From Heloderma charlesbogerti (Eukaryota; Chordata; Lepidosauria; Squamata; Helodermatidae): DNA of 64,000 bases. The DNA is taken from the NCBI GenBank assembly GCA_026122225.1, contig JANEZZ010001676.1:248001-312000 (forward strand), written 5' to 3'. The position numbers and the translations under genes are program-made. Shown one piece after another: positions 1 through 11,010 of this stretch (within the stretch, counting starts at the first letter, position 1; the number at the start of each line of letters is the position of its first letter). The notes beneath the pieces are model-generated. The model had not been told where the DNA came from, ran no database searches, and saw only the letters and a list, made by a program, of their open reading frames with translations.

Positions 1-405
1 AAAGATGGGTGGAATTGTCTCTAGTAACAATGGCCTCCTCTGAGTTTGCATGCAAAGAGCATCGGGGGGTGTCGGGAATCTGGGTTCGGAGGCTGCTGAT
101 AAATGGGGGGAAGTGGAGCCATTCACATGCCATGCAGTGGGATCCCTGCTGATTCGACTAAGAACAGACAAGTCTGAAGTGGAGGAAAGAAAGAAGAGGG
201 TGGGGCTGTGCCAGAAATCAATGCTTCTGCTTGAGCCCTGAAGGGGAGAGCAGGAAGAAAGAGAGGTTTGTTACAAAAAGAAAGACATTTTTAAAAATGT
301 GTCCAACTGTGGCAGAGTTGCTGAAGTGGATGCCACATTGCATTCACTCGACATTAGGGAGAAAATATTTTGGTGAGGTTTTTCAGAATATAGTGGCATT
401 CAGGA
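1..405. other. Intergenic, nothing recognised
   Basis: Short open frames are present but have no recognisable domain or codon bias. No repeat family was recognised. Confidence 0.5.
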
Positions 406-406
406 T

Positions 407-560
407 CATAGAATCATAGAATAGTAGGGCTGGAAGGGGTTTATTTACCTTCACAACACACCTCTGAGGAAGGCTAAGTTGTGAGGCTGTACTTGCCTGA
501 GGCTGCCCCCTGAGCAGGGATTTGAATCTGGACCTCCAAGTACAAGCCTGTTACTCCTGA
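407..560 (-). mobile_element. CR1 3' tail joined to MIR-type SINE remnant
   Basis: Positions 407-445 read as the reverse complement of the CR1 3' terminus (tail repeats of ATTCTATG, then the conserved block before it). The following 440-560 resembles an antisense MIR/CORE-SINE, with a box-B-like stretch near 520-540. Both are short and diverged. Confidence 0.55.
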
Positions 561-764
561 TTCATATTGCTGCAGCTGCTGGATGCCCCTTCCATGGTCA
601 GCAAATGGTTGGATAATAGTCCAGGATGGTTGGTTGATGTTTCATGAATGGGAGTTAATGGTTGAGAGACAGTCTCCTGTTAGCTAAGGTTTTGAATGAG
701 GTGGCCATCACATCTTGCGGGAAGGGGACATCCTCTCTTACTGAGGGAGGGTGTGGATATTAGG

Positions 765-1010
765 TGCATGGTGTAATGTTAACAACTATAGTCCGGTAGC
801 CAATACCCCATTCCTGGGTAAGGTGCTGGGTAAGGGTGGTTATGAGACAACTCCAGGCAGTCTTGAATGAAATGGATTATCTAGACCCATTTCAACTGGG
901 CTTCAGGCCTGGTTTTGAAATGGAAACTGCCTTGGTCGCCCTTTGGGATGACCTTTGTTGGGAGAGGGACAAGGGGAGGCTTTTTCAGAGAGAGGCCAGC
1001 ACAACGCCCT
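765..1010 (+). mobile_element. L2-clade LINE, reverse transcriptase fragment
   Basis: The plus strand translates in pieces to an RT segment typical of L2: a NYSPVAN-like motif, then FLGKVL, then YLDPFQLGFRPGF and ETALVALWDDL. It is interrupted and truncated on both sides, so it is a dead copy. Confidence 0.75.
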
Positions 1011-1769
1011 CTCTCAAGGAGGAGTTTACAACCTCCTGGACCCAGCTGGATATCCCCTCCGTAGTTGATATAATAAGCCATGAAGGGCAAGGGTCAAGCA
1101 CACGGCTGGTCGACCAGACTTAGCTGAGCACCTTGTCTGCATCCTTGGGCCTCAACAACCGAAACTCATCTAATAAAACTGGACCAGACGGTGCTCTGAA
1201 CGCCTCTACCAATGGAACTGCATTAATTGCGGTGTTCAGTTAGTGATGAATTTGAGCAACTTTATCTTCAAAGTGCCGCGCAAACTTGTCACAGTGTGCT
1301 ACTGAGGCTTCCACTGTTTCTCTCCCTGGCCAAGATTGTAGCAGGCCACAAACTACTCAGAAGTGCTCCACTGGACAACACTGAGAACGTGCAATGCTGG
1401 TGGAAAAGAACTGTCTCTTTGCCTCCCTCACTGCCACAGAGCAGGCTCGATAGTAGGCTCTTACCTGTGTTTGGTTAGACTCGGCACAGTTTTCCTCCAC
1501 CTGTGTTCTACCCGTCTCCCCTCTTGCTTCATTGCCTTCAGCTCAGGGCTGTATACCAAGGAGCTGGCCTGGCTCTGCTCAGAGGGAGAGGGCGCTTGGG
1601 TGTGATCGTGTCAACCGCCCGAGTCATCTCTGCATTCCACAGAGCGACCTGGGCTTTGACAGGAGCACCAGCCATACCAGCAGGAAAATCCCCCAGAGCC
1701 CTCTGGAATGCATCGGAATCCATTAGCCTCTGGGGGTGGACCATTTTAATAGGTCCCCCACCCATGTTT
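1011..1769. other. Intergenic, no gene recognised
   Basis: Several overlapping frames of 60-95 codons lie on both strands. None carries a recognisable domain. I see no clear repeat here. Confidence 0.4.
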
Positions 1770-1995
1770 TAATTATTTATTACTTTATCTGATTGTATTT
1801 ACAACATTTCTATATTACCCAACAACAAAAACCTCTCCAAGCTGTTCACAATTAGAAGTGAAAACCCTGAAGTATAAAAAGAAAACATAGACATAAAATC
1901 TTAAACAGTTAAACCAGCAACAGAAAAGAACAACAGTGCAAAGAATTTAAAAAGCACTATTTATATATAAAGCAAACTTTACAAAGACATTTAGA
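1770..1995 (-). mobile_element. L2-type LINE 3' end (decayed)
   Basis: AT-rich tract with the antisense 3'-tail pattern seen elsewhere in the window: a TTTAT-rich start, then CATTTCTATATTACCCAAC, then a run of ATAAAA-like words. Heavily diverged. Confidence 0.5.
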
Positions 1996-2387
1996 ATCTC
2001 TTGTGCTCTTTTGTCCAAAGGAAGCTGCTGTCCTGGAACTTCTCACTGCTCATGAAAGTGGGGAGCACACAACAATATCTTTATCAGCTTGCTCTTTGTA
2101 TGAGTGTGTGTGGGGGGGGGAAGGGAGGGACAGATTAGGGTTGCTGAGATCTAAGACAGGCAGGTGGCAGCTTTGCGCCTACTGTACAAAATGTATTGTA
2201 GAGACACAGTTGGAGAGACATGCATCTCCTTTGCTCTCCATCTCTGTCTCTTAGGAATTCAAACTCCTCTATATTTAAGTTCCCATTTGTTGATTTTCAG
2301 GGCCAGCCGAGTGACCTTCTTTTGGGAAAGGAAGAGGATGTGTAATTTGCAATAATTACTATTTCTTTTCCTTCACACACTTTTCAA

Positions 2388-2449
<62 letters not shown>
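2388..2449. repeat. (CT)n-(CA)n compound microsatellite
   Basis: About 13 CT units run directly into about 18 CA units. Confidence 0.98.
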
Positions 2450-2451
<2 letters not shown>

Positions 2452-2880
2452 CTAGAAACCTATCCACCCATTAAAAAAAAAGGTTTTAAACCCTTGTACA
2501 ATATTCATGAGGAGTCTTGGGGGAAACAAGTTAATTAACTCAGTTAATTTTGTTTGGCTGGTTGAGAATGCCTTCGATGTTTGCCAGCACTGCTTTGTAG
2601 AAAGCAATGATGTCCAGAAATTAATTGAGTTAATAAATGGCTTAGCAATATAGCCAACGGCTTGCCAAACATCCTGTTTGAGCACTGCCCTTCTCAAAGA
2701 CATGATTGTTTATTTAATTTACTAGATTCACTTTATCTCTCTCCACTTTCATCCACCATGGAATGGAACTCAAAGCCGTCTACGTGGGCAGGGGTGGCGT
2801 GGGGTTCTCTGATGGTCTCCTCTCAGGCGCTGGCCAGTTCTGGACCTGCTTTGCTTTAGCAAGGTTGCTGCCAGGGCCAC
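2450..2880. other. Apparently single-copy intergenic DNA
   Basis: No repeat or gene recognised. AT-rich blocks with paired TTAATTAA-like words near 2530-2550 and 2620-2635 make it a possible conserved noncoding segment, but that cannot be judged without alignment. Confidence 0.35.
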
Positions 2881-3039
2881 TCAAAGCATTTTGCCACCTG
2901 AGGCAGAAGAGCAAATGGCAGCCCTTCTCAGGTCACGCTGCAGCGTATCTAAGGCTAACCAAGTTATTTTGGCATCAGAGGCAGAAAATCCCACAAGCGC
3001 TTTTCTCCGGGAGTCAAAATACAATGATAGAGCCAGCAT

Positions 3040-3380
3040 GAAGTGTGGGCATGGTGGGGCACCAGCCGAGGCCCCACACCCAGCAGGGGCCCACTGCCAA
3101 GAGCCCTCTGGACTTGCTCCTCCTCTTCACCACTGCAGCCTGCTGGCTCCCCTGCCTCTCGCTCTGGCCCAGGCAACAGAGGTGAGGAGGCAGCGCAGGA
3201 GATGCCGCGGCCTCCCGGCTCTCTGCCTGCCAAGCAAGCGGGTGGAAGCAGTGATGAGAAAGGGGACAAAGAGGAGCAAGGGCAGCTGGTGAGGATGGCG
3301 GTGAGTAGCAGACTCGCTGAGGGAGGGGGCCCATTCCAGGTGTCTTGCCTGGGGCCTCCAAGGTCTGGAGCTGGCACTAA
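3040..3380 (+). repeat. GC-rich dispersed repeat, family B, copy 1
   Basis: About 340 bp of GC-rich sequence shared with 12838-13150 (same orientation) and 20585-20889 (reverse). Shared landmarks in order are GGGCCCACTGCC, ACTGCAGCCTGCT, CTCTCTGCCTG and GAGGGGGCCCATT. The 115-153-codon open frames across it on both strands come from base composition. Family identity unknown. Confidence 0.75.
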
Positions 3381-3599
3381 TAATGTTTGCTGCCCTTTTG
3401 TCACAGCCACAGCCAGATCCCTTAGGCTGCTGCCTCACTCTGCATAATGGGAGGGCCAGTCCTGGTAGCAGTGTTGGATGCCCTGAGGACTTGCCCTGGC
3501 TCCACATTCGTAACAGGAGAAAGATGCTAGCTAAAGCAGGAACAGCATCAGTTTGGGAAAGCTGCTTCCCACCTTTCCCCTGGGCCAAGGAGGCATCAT

Positions 3600-3720
3600 G
3601 TGGATCTTCGGATGTTTTGGCCTACAACTCCCACAATCCCTCGCTATTGGCTATGTTGGCCAGGGCTGACGGGAGTTGTAGGCCAAAACATCTGGAGGCT
3701 CACATGTTGCCCAGTCCTGC
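3600..3720. mobile_element. Palindromic MITE (hAT-like), copy
   Basis: The inverted halves are built on GGCCTACAACTCCC and GGGAGTTGTAGGCC around a short centre. This is the recurrent MITE core of this window. Confidence 0.85.
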
Positions 3721-3756
3721 CATAGGCATTAGAGGGCAAGAGGTTCATTCAGATCA

Positions 3757-3786
<30 letters not shown>
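3757..3786. repeat. (TTTA)n microsatellite
   Basis: About seven tandem TTTA units. Confidence 0.97.
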
Positions 3787-3787
<1 letters not shown>

Positions 3788-4039
3788 GGGTGCTTTAAGG
3801 GCAAAAACCCTCTCAAGACTCCCTTTGCTCAGAGTGCTCAGAAAATTCAAGGTGGCCAATGGACAGTCAGCTTTTTTTTGGAGGAGGAAGCACTCATGTC
3901 TTGTTTAGGGCAGCGAGAATCCCTGCAGTGGTGAGCTCTGGTGTAGTGAAGTGGCCGACAGCATGAACCAGGGCAGCCCCAGTTCCTGCCTCTGGAGACC
4001 TCAGGAAAGCACGCTTCCTTCAGCCTCCCATATGGGGAC

Positions 4040-4112
4040 ACTGGCCTACCTTACAGGGTTGCTGTAAGGATTGATGGGATGTATGTGAAGCACTCTGAAG
4101 ACTGAGGAAGTC
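4040..4112 (+). mobile_element. MIR-type SINE 3' fragment
   Basis: The CORE-SINE signature CCTACCTTACAGGGTTGCTG is followed by TAAGGATTGATGGGATG and the usual tail. The 5' tRNA part is absent. Confidence 0.75.
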
Positions 4113-4163
4113 AGCTACTGCAGGAAGCCCCCAGTTCAAAGATGCCTCTGCCCCCTAATGAAC

Positions 4164-4420
4164 CCTTCCTTCCTTCCTTCCTTCCTTCCTTCCTTCCTTC
4201 CTTTCTGCCTTTCTAGACAAAATGTCCACCCAAGTTGGCTTCCTATACTATAAAACAAAATGAGATAAATTACAATCACATAATAAGTTGGTTTACAACA
4301 ATAACAACAATAATAGACTCTCCTTATAATTATTATTATTCTAATAAGAAGTTGGTTTATTATACCATAAAACAAAACAAGATAAATTATCACCACATAA
4401 TAATCCCACAACAGACAGCA
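4164..4420. repeat. (TTCC)n array and AT-rich low-complexity tract
   Basis: Ten TTCC units at 4164-4203 are followed by about 180 bp in which the motif ATAAAACAAAA-AGATAAATTA occurs twice (about 4250 and 4370), separated by TAA/ATT-rich sequence. Confidence 0.9.
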
Positions 4421-5462
4421 AGAAACCAGGACAGTCAGTGGTGGAGGGGTACAGGAGAGCTTGAGGCAGCTGGGAGATGCATTATCTATCACTCTTTCCA
4501 GAGGGAGATACGATGGCTCCCACAGCCGCATCCCCTCCAGCAAGAAGGCATGAATATTAATTGCTAATGCAGAATAATGCAGGAGGCCTGCAGTTGGAAG
4601 CAAGCTGGCCACTGCAGTCAGACTCAAGCGTGGAGAGGCGAGATCTGGGAAATTAAAGTGCCAGGCCTGGGGTGATCACATTGGGAAATGGAGAGAGACC
4701 ACTACGACACTGTTTGGGAATGGTGGTGGTGTGTGTGGGGGGGAAGGAGGCGAGGCGAGGGGGGATTTGCACATGGAACGATCTGATGCTAAAGCAAGAG
4801 GGCCCAAGGATGAACCTGCCCTGGATGTTACACCTGGTGCGATAGAAACTTTTAGCTCAGGTGTGTGCAGGCAATGGCCACGCTAGTTGGGGGTGATGGA
4901 GGTTGTTACTCAGCACACCTGCTGTCAGGAATGCCTTGGTGGCCTCTCTCAGTAGATTCCAATAGCCAACTCAAGACACAGACGAAAGGATTTCTTTTCA
5001 AAGCTTTAATCCTTTTACAACTTAATGACTCTTTCAGGTGCTAATCACCAGCAACTAAAGCAAGGAACAGCAGAGTGGCCTAAGCTTCAAGTAGGCAGTT
5101 GATCCTGGTTTGAAAGAGAGTCACTTGAAGACCCAGAATTTATGGGCTAGGGAGAGATCCTCCCTCTTTCCCTTGGGTCCATGGGAGGTGGCTGTTGCTT
5201 GCACGCCAAATGGGCGCTATGCCTCCTTTCCGCACCCTCCATCGCTCGTCACTCTTTGTGTCTGCGTTGAGCATCTACGAAGCCCCCCTCCCGCACTCCC
5301 TCACTACCCGGGTCGCTATCTATCTCTGGAATGCTGGGAGGAGGAATCTCTGCCAGGTGCTGAGCCTGTGAGGGATGAGCTGGCCCCTCTCGCATGGATG
5401 GCTGTTCCTCTTCAGAATCAGAACTGCTCTGGGGCTCTCTGGGCTCAGTTGCCACTCTGACA
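4421..5462. other. Intergenic, mostly unassigned
   Basis: No gene recognised. The 5249-5455 minus-strand frame is rich in Ser, Glu and Pro but has no recognisable domain. A minus-strand AATAAA-like word near 4998-5010 and a following A-rich stretch hint at an old retrocopy, which I cannot identify. Confidence 0.4.
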
Positions 5463-5640
5463 CCTGAAGGGCACCAGGTCTAGCCCAATATTGTCTTAGA
5501 AAGCAGTGGCTTTCTAGGATCCCAGGCCAAGAAGGGTCTTTGCCCATCACCAGCTATCTGATCCTTGTAACTGGAGATGCTGGAGATGGGCCCGTGGACC
5601 TTCTGCACACGAAGCTGGTGCTCTAGGACTAGTCCCTCTC
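5463..5640 (-). mobile_element. tRNA-derived SINE (Ala-type)
   Basis: The minus strand reads a tRNA-like head (AGAGCACCAGCTT, GTGCAGAAGGTCC, box-B remnant), then the body seen in all copies (CATCTCCAG, GATGGGCAAAGACCC, CAATATTGGGCTAGA). Other copies are near 43.5, 50.2, 52.2, 52.9 and 58.2 kb. Confidence 0.8.
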
Positions 5641-6586
5641 TTGAGGTCACGTGGTGAGGGAAATGCCCTTTGTCCATGTTGATACCCTCTCAGGATCTGT
5701 GGGGTTGCCACCTAATATGGGAACAGCAATACCGGCCTCCCTCACAGGAGCATTGTAAGAACTATATTGTAACAATATCTATGAAAAGGTTTGATCACTT
5801 TCGAAGTGTTGTTGTTGTTGTTTTCCAAGGGTGAGCCCTGACACCGTAAACCGGACTAAAAAAAAGAATTAAGCACCAATGTCTAATCTGAATTTGTTGA
5901 CTGTTCCTTTCAAGCAACTCATTTACAAAAAAAATTCTTACATGCTCCTGAAGGCCTAAGTCAGCCAGCCAGCCAGCCAGCTTTCCGCTGGGCGCCTCTG
6001 CTGTTTCATTTGGCCAAGGGGCACTTCAATATTTTCCAAGAGCCACAGACCAAAACACTACATTCTTTTGTTTGTTTTTTTAGTTGTCATTCACTGCATG
6101 CCCATGCCAGGCTCCCTACAGAGAGCAGCTAATCCAAACAGAGTGAATTATTCAGTGTGGAAAAGCTAACCTTGGATTTTGTGTTTTTGCAGGCATGCTG
6201 CACTAACACAAAACTCAGCTTTGTGGGAACATGAGCCTTTTAAACGTTAAAACAAAAGAAATTTCTAGTCCTTTTGGGGTGTAAATATAAGTGTGGAGAC
6301 ATGTGACCCATGGGATTGCACCCAGGATTTCTTCAAAATTGTTGAAATTAACTTTCCTAAAATGCAAGGTGCAACGAGTCTGAGTACGCTCAGCTTTCCC
6401 TTTCCTCAGTATTGAGAATCCCAAAATGCCACGGTCACTTCCCCCACCGTCCCCACTATTTTAACCGCAGCAGTTTTTCCTCTGATGGAGATCAGGTCCA
6501 GATAACAGCTGATCCCCTTGTCTGTTCTTCCGCTTCTGGAAGTTGAAAATTCTCAGCAAGGCAAGTCAGTAATTTACTACAGGAGG
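5641..6586. other. Intergenic, no gene recognised
   Basis: Contains four tandem CCAG units near 5965-5980 and a GTT triplet run near 5808-5822. No confident gene or repeat. Confidence 0.4.
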
Positions 6587-6716
6587 GGCAGGCAACCCAG
6601 TGCCCTCCAGATGTTTTGGACCACAGCCCCCATAATCCCTGACCCTTGGCCATGCTAGCGGGGGTGATATGTGTAGTAGTTCAAAACATCTGGAGCGCAC
6701 CAGGTTCCCTGCTGCT
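6587..6716. mobile_element. Palindromic MITE (hAT-like), copy
   Basis: The left arm CCCTCCAGATGTTTTGGACC is mirrored by CAAAACATCTGGAG. The outer arms are of the GGCAGGCAACC subtype. Confidence 0.88.
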
Positions 6717-6866
6717 GTGCACCTTTGCTCTTGGCAGAGTTTGACTTCCCACAGAGATCAGATTAACTGAAATCTCCCACGTCTTTCCTCTTTGAAAATC
6801 TGGTACTCTGATCTAAGAAGGCATCATACAAGTCTCCTGCCTGGCTTGGTGGTCTGTAGTAGATGC

Positions 6867-7198
6867 TCACGGCACTGCTTGTTCGCTAGTGCTGCTGCTG
6901 GGGTCCTGGGGCTTCGTCACACCCGGGAGCTCTGGGGGGCTGGAGAAGGGATCAGTGCAGAGGGGCTCAAAGGCATCTTCACTGGCTTTGAAGGCCTATC
7001 ATGGCCTGTGGTGAAGCCACAGTCTCTGAGGGCTTTGCTGTCATCCAGCAGCTGGTGGTCCTTGTATAGCCTCTGTTCCTCTGGGGGTCTCTTAAGAATC
7101 CCCTCCACAATTCATTTCAGCTTATGCACCATGCTGGGCTCCTTGGCGACTGTGAAGATGGTCATCTTGGGACATTGGATCATTAGAAAGACATCCAT
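6867..7198 (-). pseudogene. ELOB: Elongin B processed pseudogene
   Basis: The minus strand starts MDVFLMI, continues KMTIFT..AKE, and after an in-frame TGA gives [32 protein letters not shown]. After a deletion and frame change it reads [26 protein letters not shown] and EQAV, then a stop. This is elongin B, the ubiquitin-fold partner of elongin C in elongin and VHL/SOCS-box ligase complexes. The functional protein is 118 residues (357-bp CDS). This copy spans 332 bp and runs from ATG to stop with no intron, which marks a retrocopy. The middle part (around the usual TSQTARPQ...) is shortened. The premature stop, deletion and frameshift make it non-functional. No poly-A tail or target duplication was recognised, so it is old. 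Confidence 0.88.
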
Positions 7199-7639
7199 CT
7201 CTGCAGCTGCAGCCTCAGCCCAGAGCTGCTAGAGAGGAAGCAGCAGCAGAAGTCCCAGTATCCCAACATGCACCACAAACCCTAAGACAGCCCAGCCCGG
7301 TTCACGGGAAGAGCAGCACGTGGTGCATGTGCCCTGTGGGTTCTTGCGGCTTTTTTCACAGTAGATGCTCATGATGACATCGCTGCCATTTACCTCTCCT
7401 TTGATTTTTACCCCAGTGCTTCCTCAGCTGACCTTCTGTGTTCAGACTTTTCTAACCAAGCTTACACTTGGCTAGAGACCACATTTGTGTTTTTTTTTAA
7501 AGTTCTTTTCACCCCAAATATGGAGAAGTTTGCAAAATTTGGTAAATTCTTATCAAAACCAAACTGAAATAAAATGCTCGCCTGTTCCTACCTACCCTTG
7601 CATCATCAGTAAGCTTGTACTGAGCAGGTTGGGGTGGGG

Positions 7640-7678
7640 TAGGGGGTATTTATTTATTATGTTTCTATACCACCCAAT
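7640..7678 (-). mobile_element. L2-type LINE 3' end, left piece split by BovB
   Basis: A TATTTATTTATTATGTTTC tract leads into ATACCACCCAAT. The same element resumes at 10846 after the BovB insertion. Confidence 0.8.
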
Positions 7679-10600
7679 CCCCTTCATGGATCACTGCCTT
7701 GTTGTGGCGAAGGGGCTTGCATAACTCAGTGAAGCCATAAGCTATGCCGTGCAGGGCCACCCAAGACGGACAGGTCATGGCGGAGAGTTCTGACAAAATG
7801 TGGTCCACTGGAGAAGGAAATGGCAACCCACTCCAGTATTCTTGCCAAGAAAACCCCATGGAACGTATCACAAGGCCAAAAGGTATGATGCCGGAAGATG
7901 AGCCCCTCAGGTCAGAAGGTGTCCAATATACTACTGGGGAAGAGCAGAGGGAATTTCCAAGTAGCGCCAGAAAGAGTGAAGCGGCTGGGCCAAAGCCTGG
8001 AATGTAAGATCAATGAATCAAAGTAAGCTGGAGGTAGTCAAACATGAGATGGCAAGATTGAACATCGACATCTTGGGAATCAGCGAACTAAAATGGACAA
8101 GCATGGGCGAATTTAATTCAGGTGACCATTATATCTATTACTGTGGGCAAGAATCCCATAGAAGAAATGGAGTAGCACTCATAGTCAACAAAAGGGTGGG
8201 AAAAGCAGTAATGGGGTACAATCTCAAAAACAATAGAATGATCTCAGTACGAATCCAAGGCAAACCATTCGACATCACAGTAATTCAAGTCTATGCCCCA
8301 ACCACTGATGCCGAACAAGCTGAGGTTGATCGGTTCTATGAAGACCTACAACACCTTCTAGAACTAACACCAAAAAAAGACGTCCTCTTCATCATAGGGG
8401 ATTGGAATGCTAAAGTAGGAAGTCAAGAAATCACTGGGATAACAGGCAAGCATGGTTTTGGTGTACAAAATGAAGCAGGACAAAGGCTAATAGAGTTTTG
8501 CCAAGAGAACACGCTGATCATAGCCAACACTCTTTAGAGGCGTACTCTACACATGGACATCACCAGATAGAGGCCTCTATGTGTAGAGGCGACTCTACAC
8601 ATGAACATCACCAGATGGTCAATATCGAAATCAGATTATGTACTTTGCGGCCAAAGATGGAGAAGCTCTATACAGGCAGTAAAAACAAGACCTGGAGCTG
8701 ACTGTGGCTCAGATCATGAGCTTCTTATTGCAAAATTTCAGCTTAAATTGAAGAACGTAGGGAAAACCACTAAACCATTCAGGTATGACCTAAATCATAT
8801 CCCTTATACAGTGGAGGTGAGGAATAGATTTAAGGGATTAGACCTGATAGACAGAGTGCCTGAGGAACTATGGACGGAGGTCCGTAACATTGTTCAGGAG
8901 GCAGCAACGAAATCCATCCCCAAGAAAAAGAAATGCAAGAAAGCAAAGTGGCTGTCTGATGAGGCTTTACAAGTAGCTGAGGGAAGAAGGGAAGCGAAAA
9001 GCAAGGGAGAAAGGGGAAGATATATCCAACTGAATGCAGAGTTCCAGAGAATAGCAAGGAGAGACAAGAAGGCCTTCTTAAATGAACAATGCAAAGAAAT
9101 CGAGGAAAACAATAGAATGGGAAAGACTAGAGATCTCTTCAAGAAAATCGGAGATCTCAAGGGAACGTTTTGTGCAAAGACGGGCATGATAAAGGACAAA
9201 GAAGGCAGGGACCTCACAGAAGCAGATGAGATTAAGAAGAGGTGGCAAGAATACACAGAAGAACTATACAGGAAAGATCTGATTGTCCCTGATAGCCATG
9301 ATAGTGCAGTCACTGAACATGAGCCGGACATCTTAGAGAGTGAAGTCAAGTGGGCCTTAGGAAGCATTACTAAGAACAAAGCTAGCGGAGATGACAGTAT
9401 TCCAGCCGAGCTATTTAAAATCCTAAAAGATGATGCTGTGAAAGTGCTGCACTCAATATGCCAACAAATTTGGAACACTCAACAGTGGCCACAAGACTGG
9501 AAAAGGTCAGTTTACATTCCAATTCCAAAGAAGGGCAACGCCAAAGAGTGTTCAAACTACCGTACAATTGCGCTCATTTCACAGACCACCAAGGTTATGC
9601 TCCAAATCCTACCTACTGCTAGGCTTCAGCAGTATGTGAACCAAGAACTACTGGAAGTACAAGCTGGGTTTCGAAGAGGCAGAGGAACTAGAGATCAAAT
9701 TGCCAACATTCGCTGGATCATGGAGAAAGCAAGAGAATTCCAGAAAAAGTATATTTCTGCTACATTGACTATGCTAAAGCCTTTGGTTGTGTGGATCACA
9801 ACAAACTGTGGCAAATTCTGAAAGAGATGGGAGTACCAGACCACCTTACCTGTCTCCTGAGAAACCTGTACGAGGGTCAAGAAGCAACAGTAAGAACCGG
9901 ACATGGAACAACCGATGGGTTCAAAATTGGGAAAGGAGTACGACAAGGCTGTATATTGTCGCCCTCTTATTTAATTTATATGCAAAGTACATCATGAGAA
10001 ATGCCAGGTTGGATGAATCACAGGTCGGAATTAAGATTGCTGGGAGAATTATCAACAGTCTCAGATACGCAGACGATACCACCCTAATGGCAAAAAGTGA
10101 AGAGGATCTAACGAGCCTTTTGTTGAGGGTGAAAGTGGAGAGTGCAAAAGCTGGTTTGAAACTCAACATTAAAAAAATGAAGATCATGGCATCTGGCCCC
10201 ATCACTTCCTGGCATATAGAAGGGGAAGAAATGGAAGCAGTGACAGATTTTAGTTTCATGGGCTCCAAGATCACCACAGATGGTGACTGTAGCCATGAAA
10301 TTAAAAGATGCTTGCGCCTTGGGAGGAAAGCTATGGCAAACCTAGACAGCATAGTAAGAAGCAGAGAAATCACCTTGCCAACAAAGGTCCATCTAATCAA
10401 AGCTATGGTTTTCTCAGTAGCAACGTATGGCTGTGAGAGCTGGAGTATAAGGAAGGCTGAGCGCCGAAGAATTGATGCTTTCGAACTGTGGTGCTGGAGA
10501 AGACTCTTACGAGTCCCCTGGACTGCAAGGAGGTCAGATCAGTCCATCCTAAAGGAAATCAAGCCTGAGTGCTCACTGGAAGGACAGATACTGAAGCTGA

Positions 10601-10845
10601 AGCTCAAATATTTTGGCCACCTAATGCGAAGAGAAAAGTCACTGGAAAAGACCCTGATGCTGGGAAAGATTGAAGGCAAAAGGAGAAGGGGACGGCAGAG
10701 GATGAGATGGCTAGATAGCATCACTGATGCAATGAATATGGACTTGAGCACACTCCGGGAGAGAGCGCAGGACAGGAAGGCCTGGCGTGCTATGGTCCAC
10801 GGGGTCACGAAGAGTCGGGCACGACTGAACGACTGAACAACAACA
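7679..10845 (+). mobile_element. Full-length RTE-BovB LINE
   Basis: This 3.17-kb element has the size of a complete BovB and its recognisable 5' leader (CATGGATCACTGCCTTGTTG), endonuclease, reverse transcriptase and 3' tail (GAGAGAGCGCAGGACAGGAA, GTCGGGCACGACTGAACGAC, short AAC run). It is flanked by a perfect 12-bp target duplication, ATACCACCCAAT, at 7667-7678 and 10846-10857, so both ends are original. It landed in the 3' tail of an older L2-type LINE. BovB is abundant in squamates and ruminants and is known for horizontal transfer. The coding region is broken (see the pseudogene entry), so this copy cannot move itself. Confidence 0.96.
8010..10838 (+). pseudogene. BovB endonuclease-reverse transcriptase ORF, broken
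   Basis: An apurinic-like endonuclease domain starts near 8013 (DILGISELKW, VIQVYAPT, IIGDWNAKVGSQ) and ends at a TAG at 8535-8537. The break coincides with a local duplication: about 33 bp starting GAGGCG and containing CTCTACACATG occur at 8539-8571 and again at 8588-8620. A second frame from about 8601 covers the end of the endonuclease (ADCGSDHEL) and the RT start (SVYIPIPKKGN, SNYRTIALIS, AGFRRGRGTRDQIANIRWIME). Single-base losses near 9750 (at the YAKAF motif) and near 9965 (ILSP..LFNLY) shift the frame. The last frame, to 10836, carries the catalytic YADD and ends normally at TGA. Confidence 0.93.
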
Positions 10846-11010
10846 ATACCACCCAATAGCTGACGCTGTCTGGGTGGTTCACAAGAGTTAAAACCATAAA
10901 ATACAGCACAATAAAACACAATATAAAGTTTTAAAAGCGTAAAGCTATGGGATAAAACCAATACAGTAACAGATGGAAAAACAACAGGAACTGAAAGACT
11001 ACAATCTACC
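10846..11010 (-). mobile_element. L2-type LINE 3' end, right piece
   Basis: Continues the element interrupted by BovB: ACCACCCAATAGC, GTCTGGGTGGTTCACAAG, then AAAACCATAAAATACAGCAC. The same string occurs in the copy at 56945-57610. Confidence 0.8.

Noticed and set aside
3127..3588. Overlapping 115-153-codon frames on both strands
   Set aside because: They cover a GC-rich dispersed repeat; other copies do not keep the frames.
5249..5455. Acidic minus-strand frame resembling an SR-rich or gag-like protein
   Set aside because: Short, no recognisable motif, no flanking exon signals that I could confirm.
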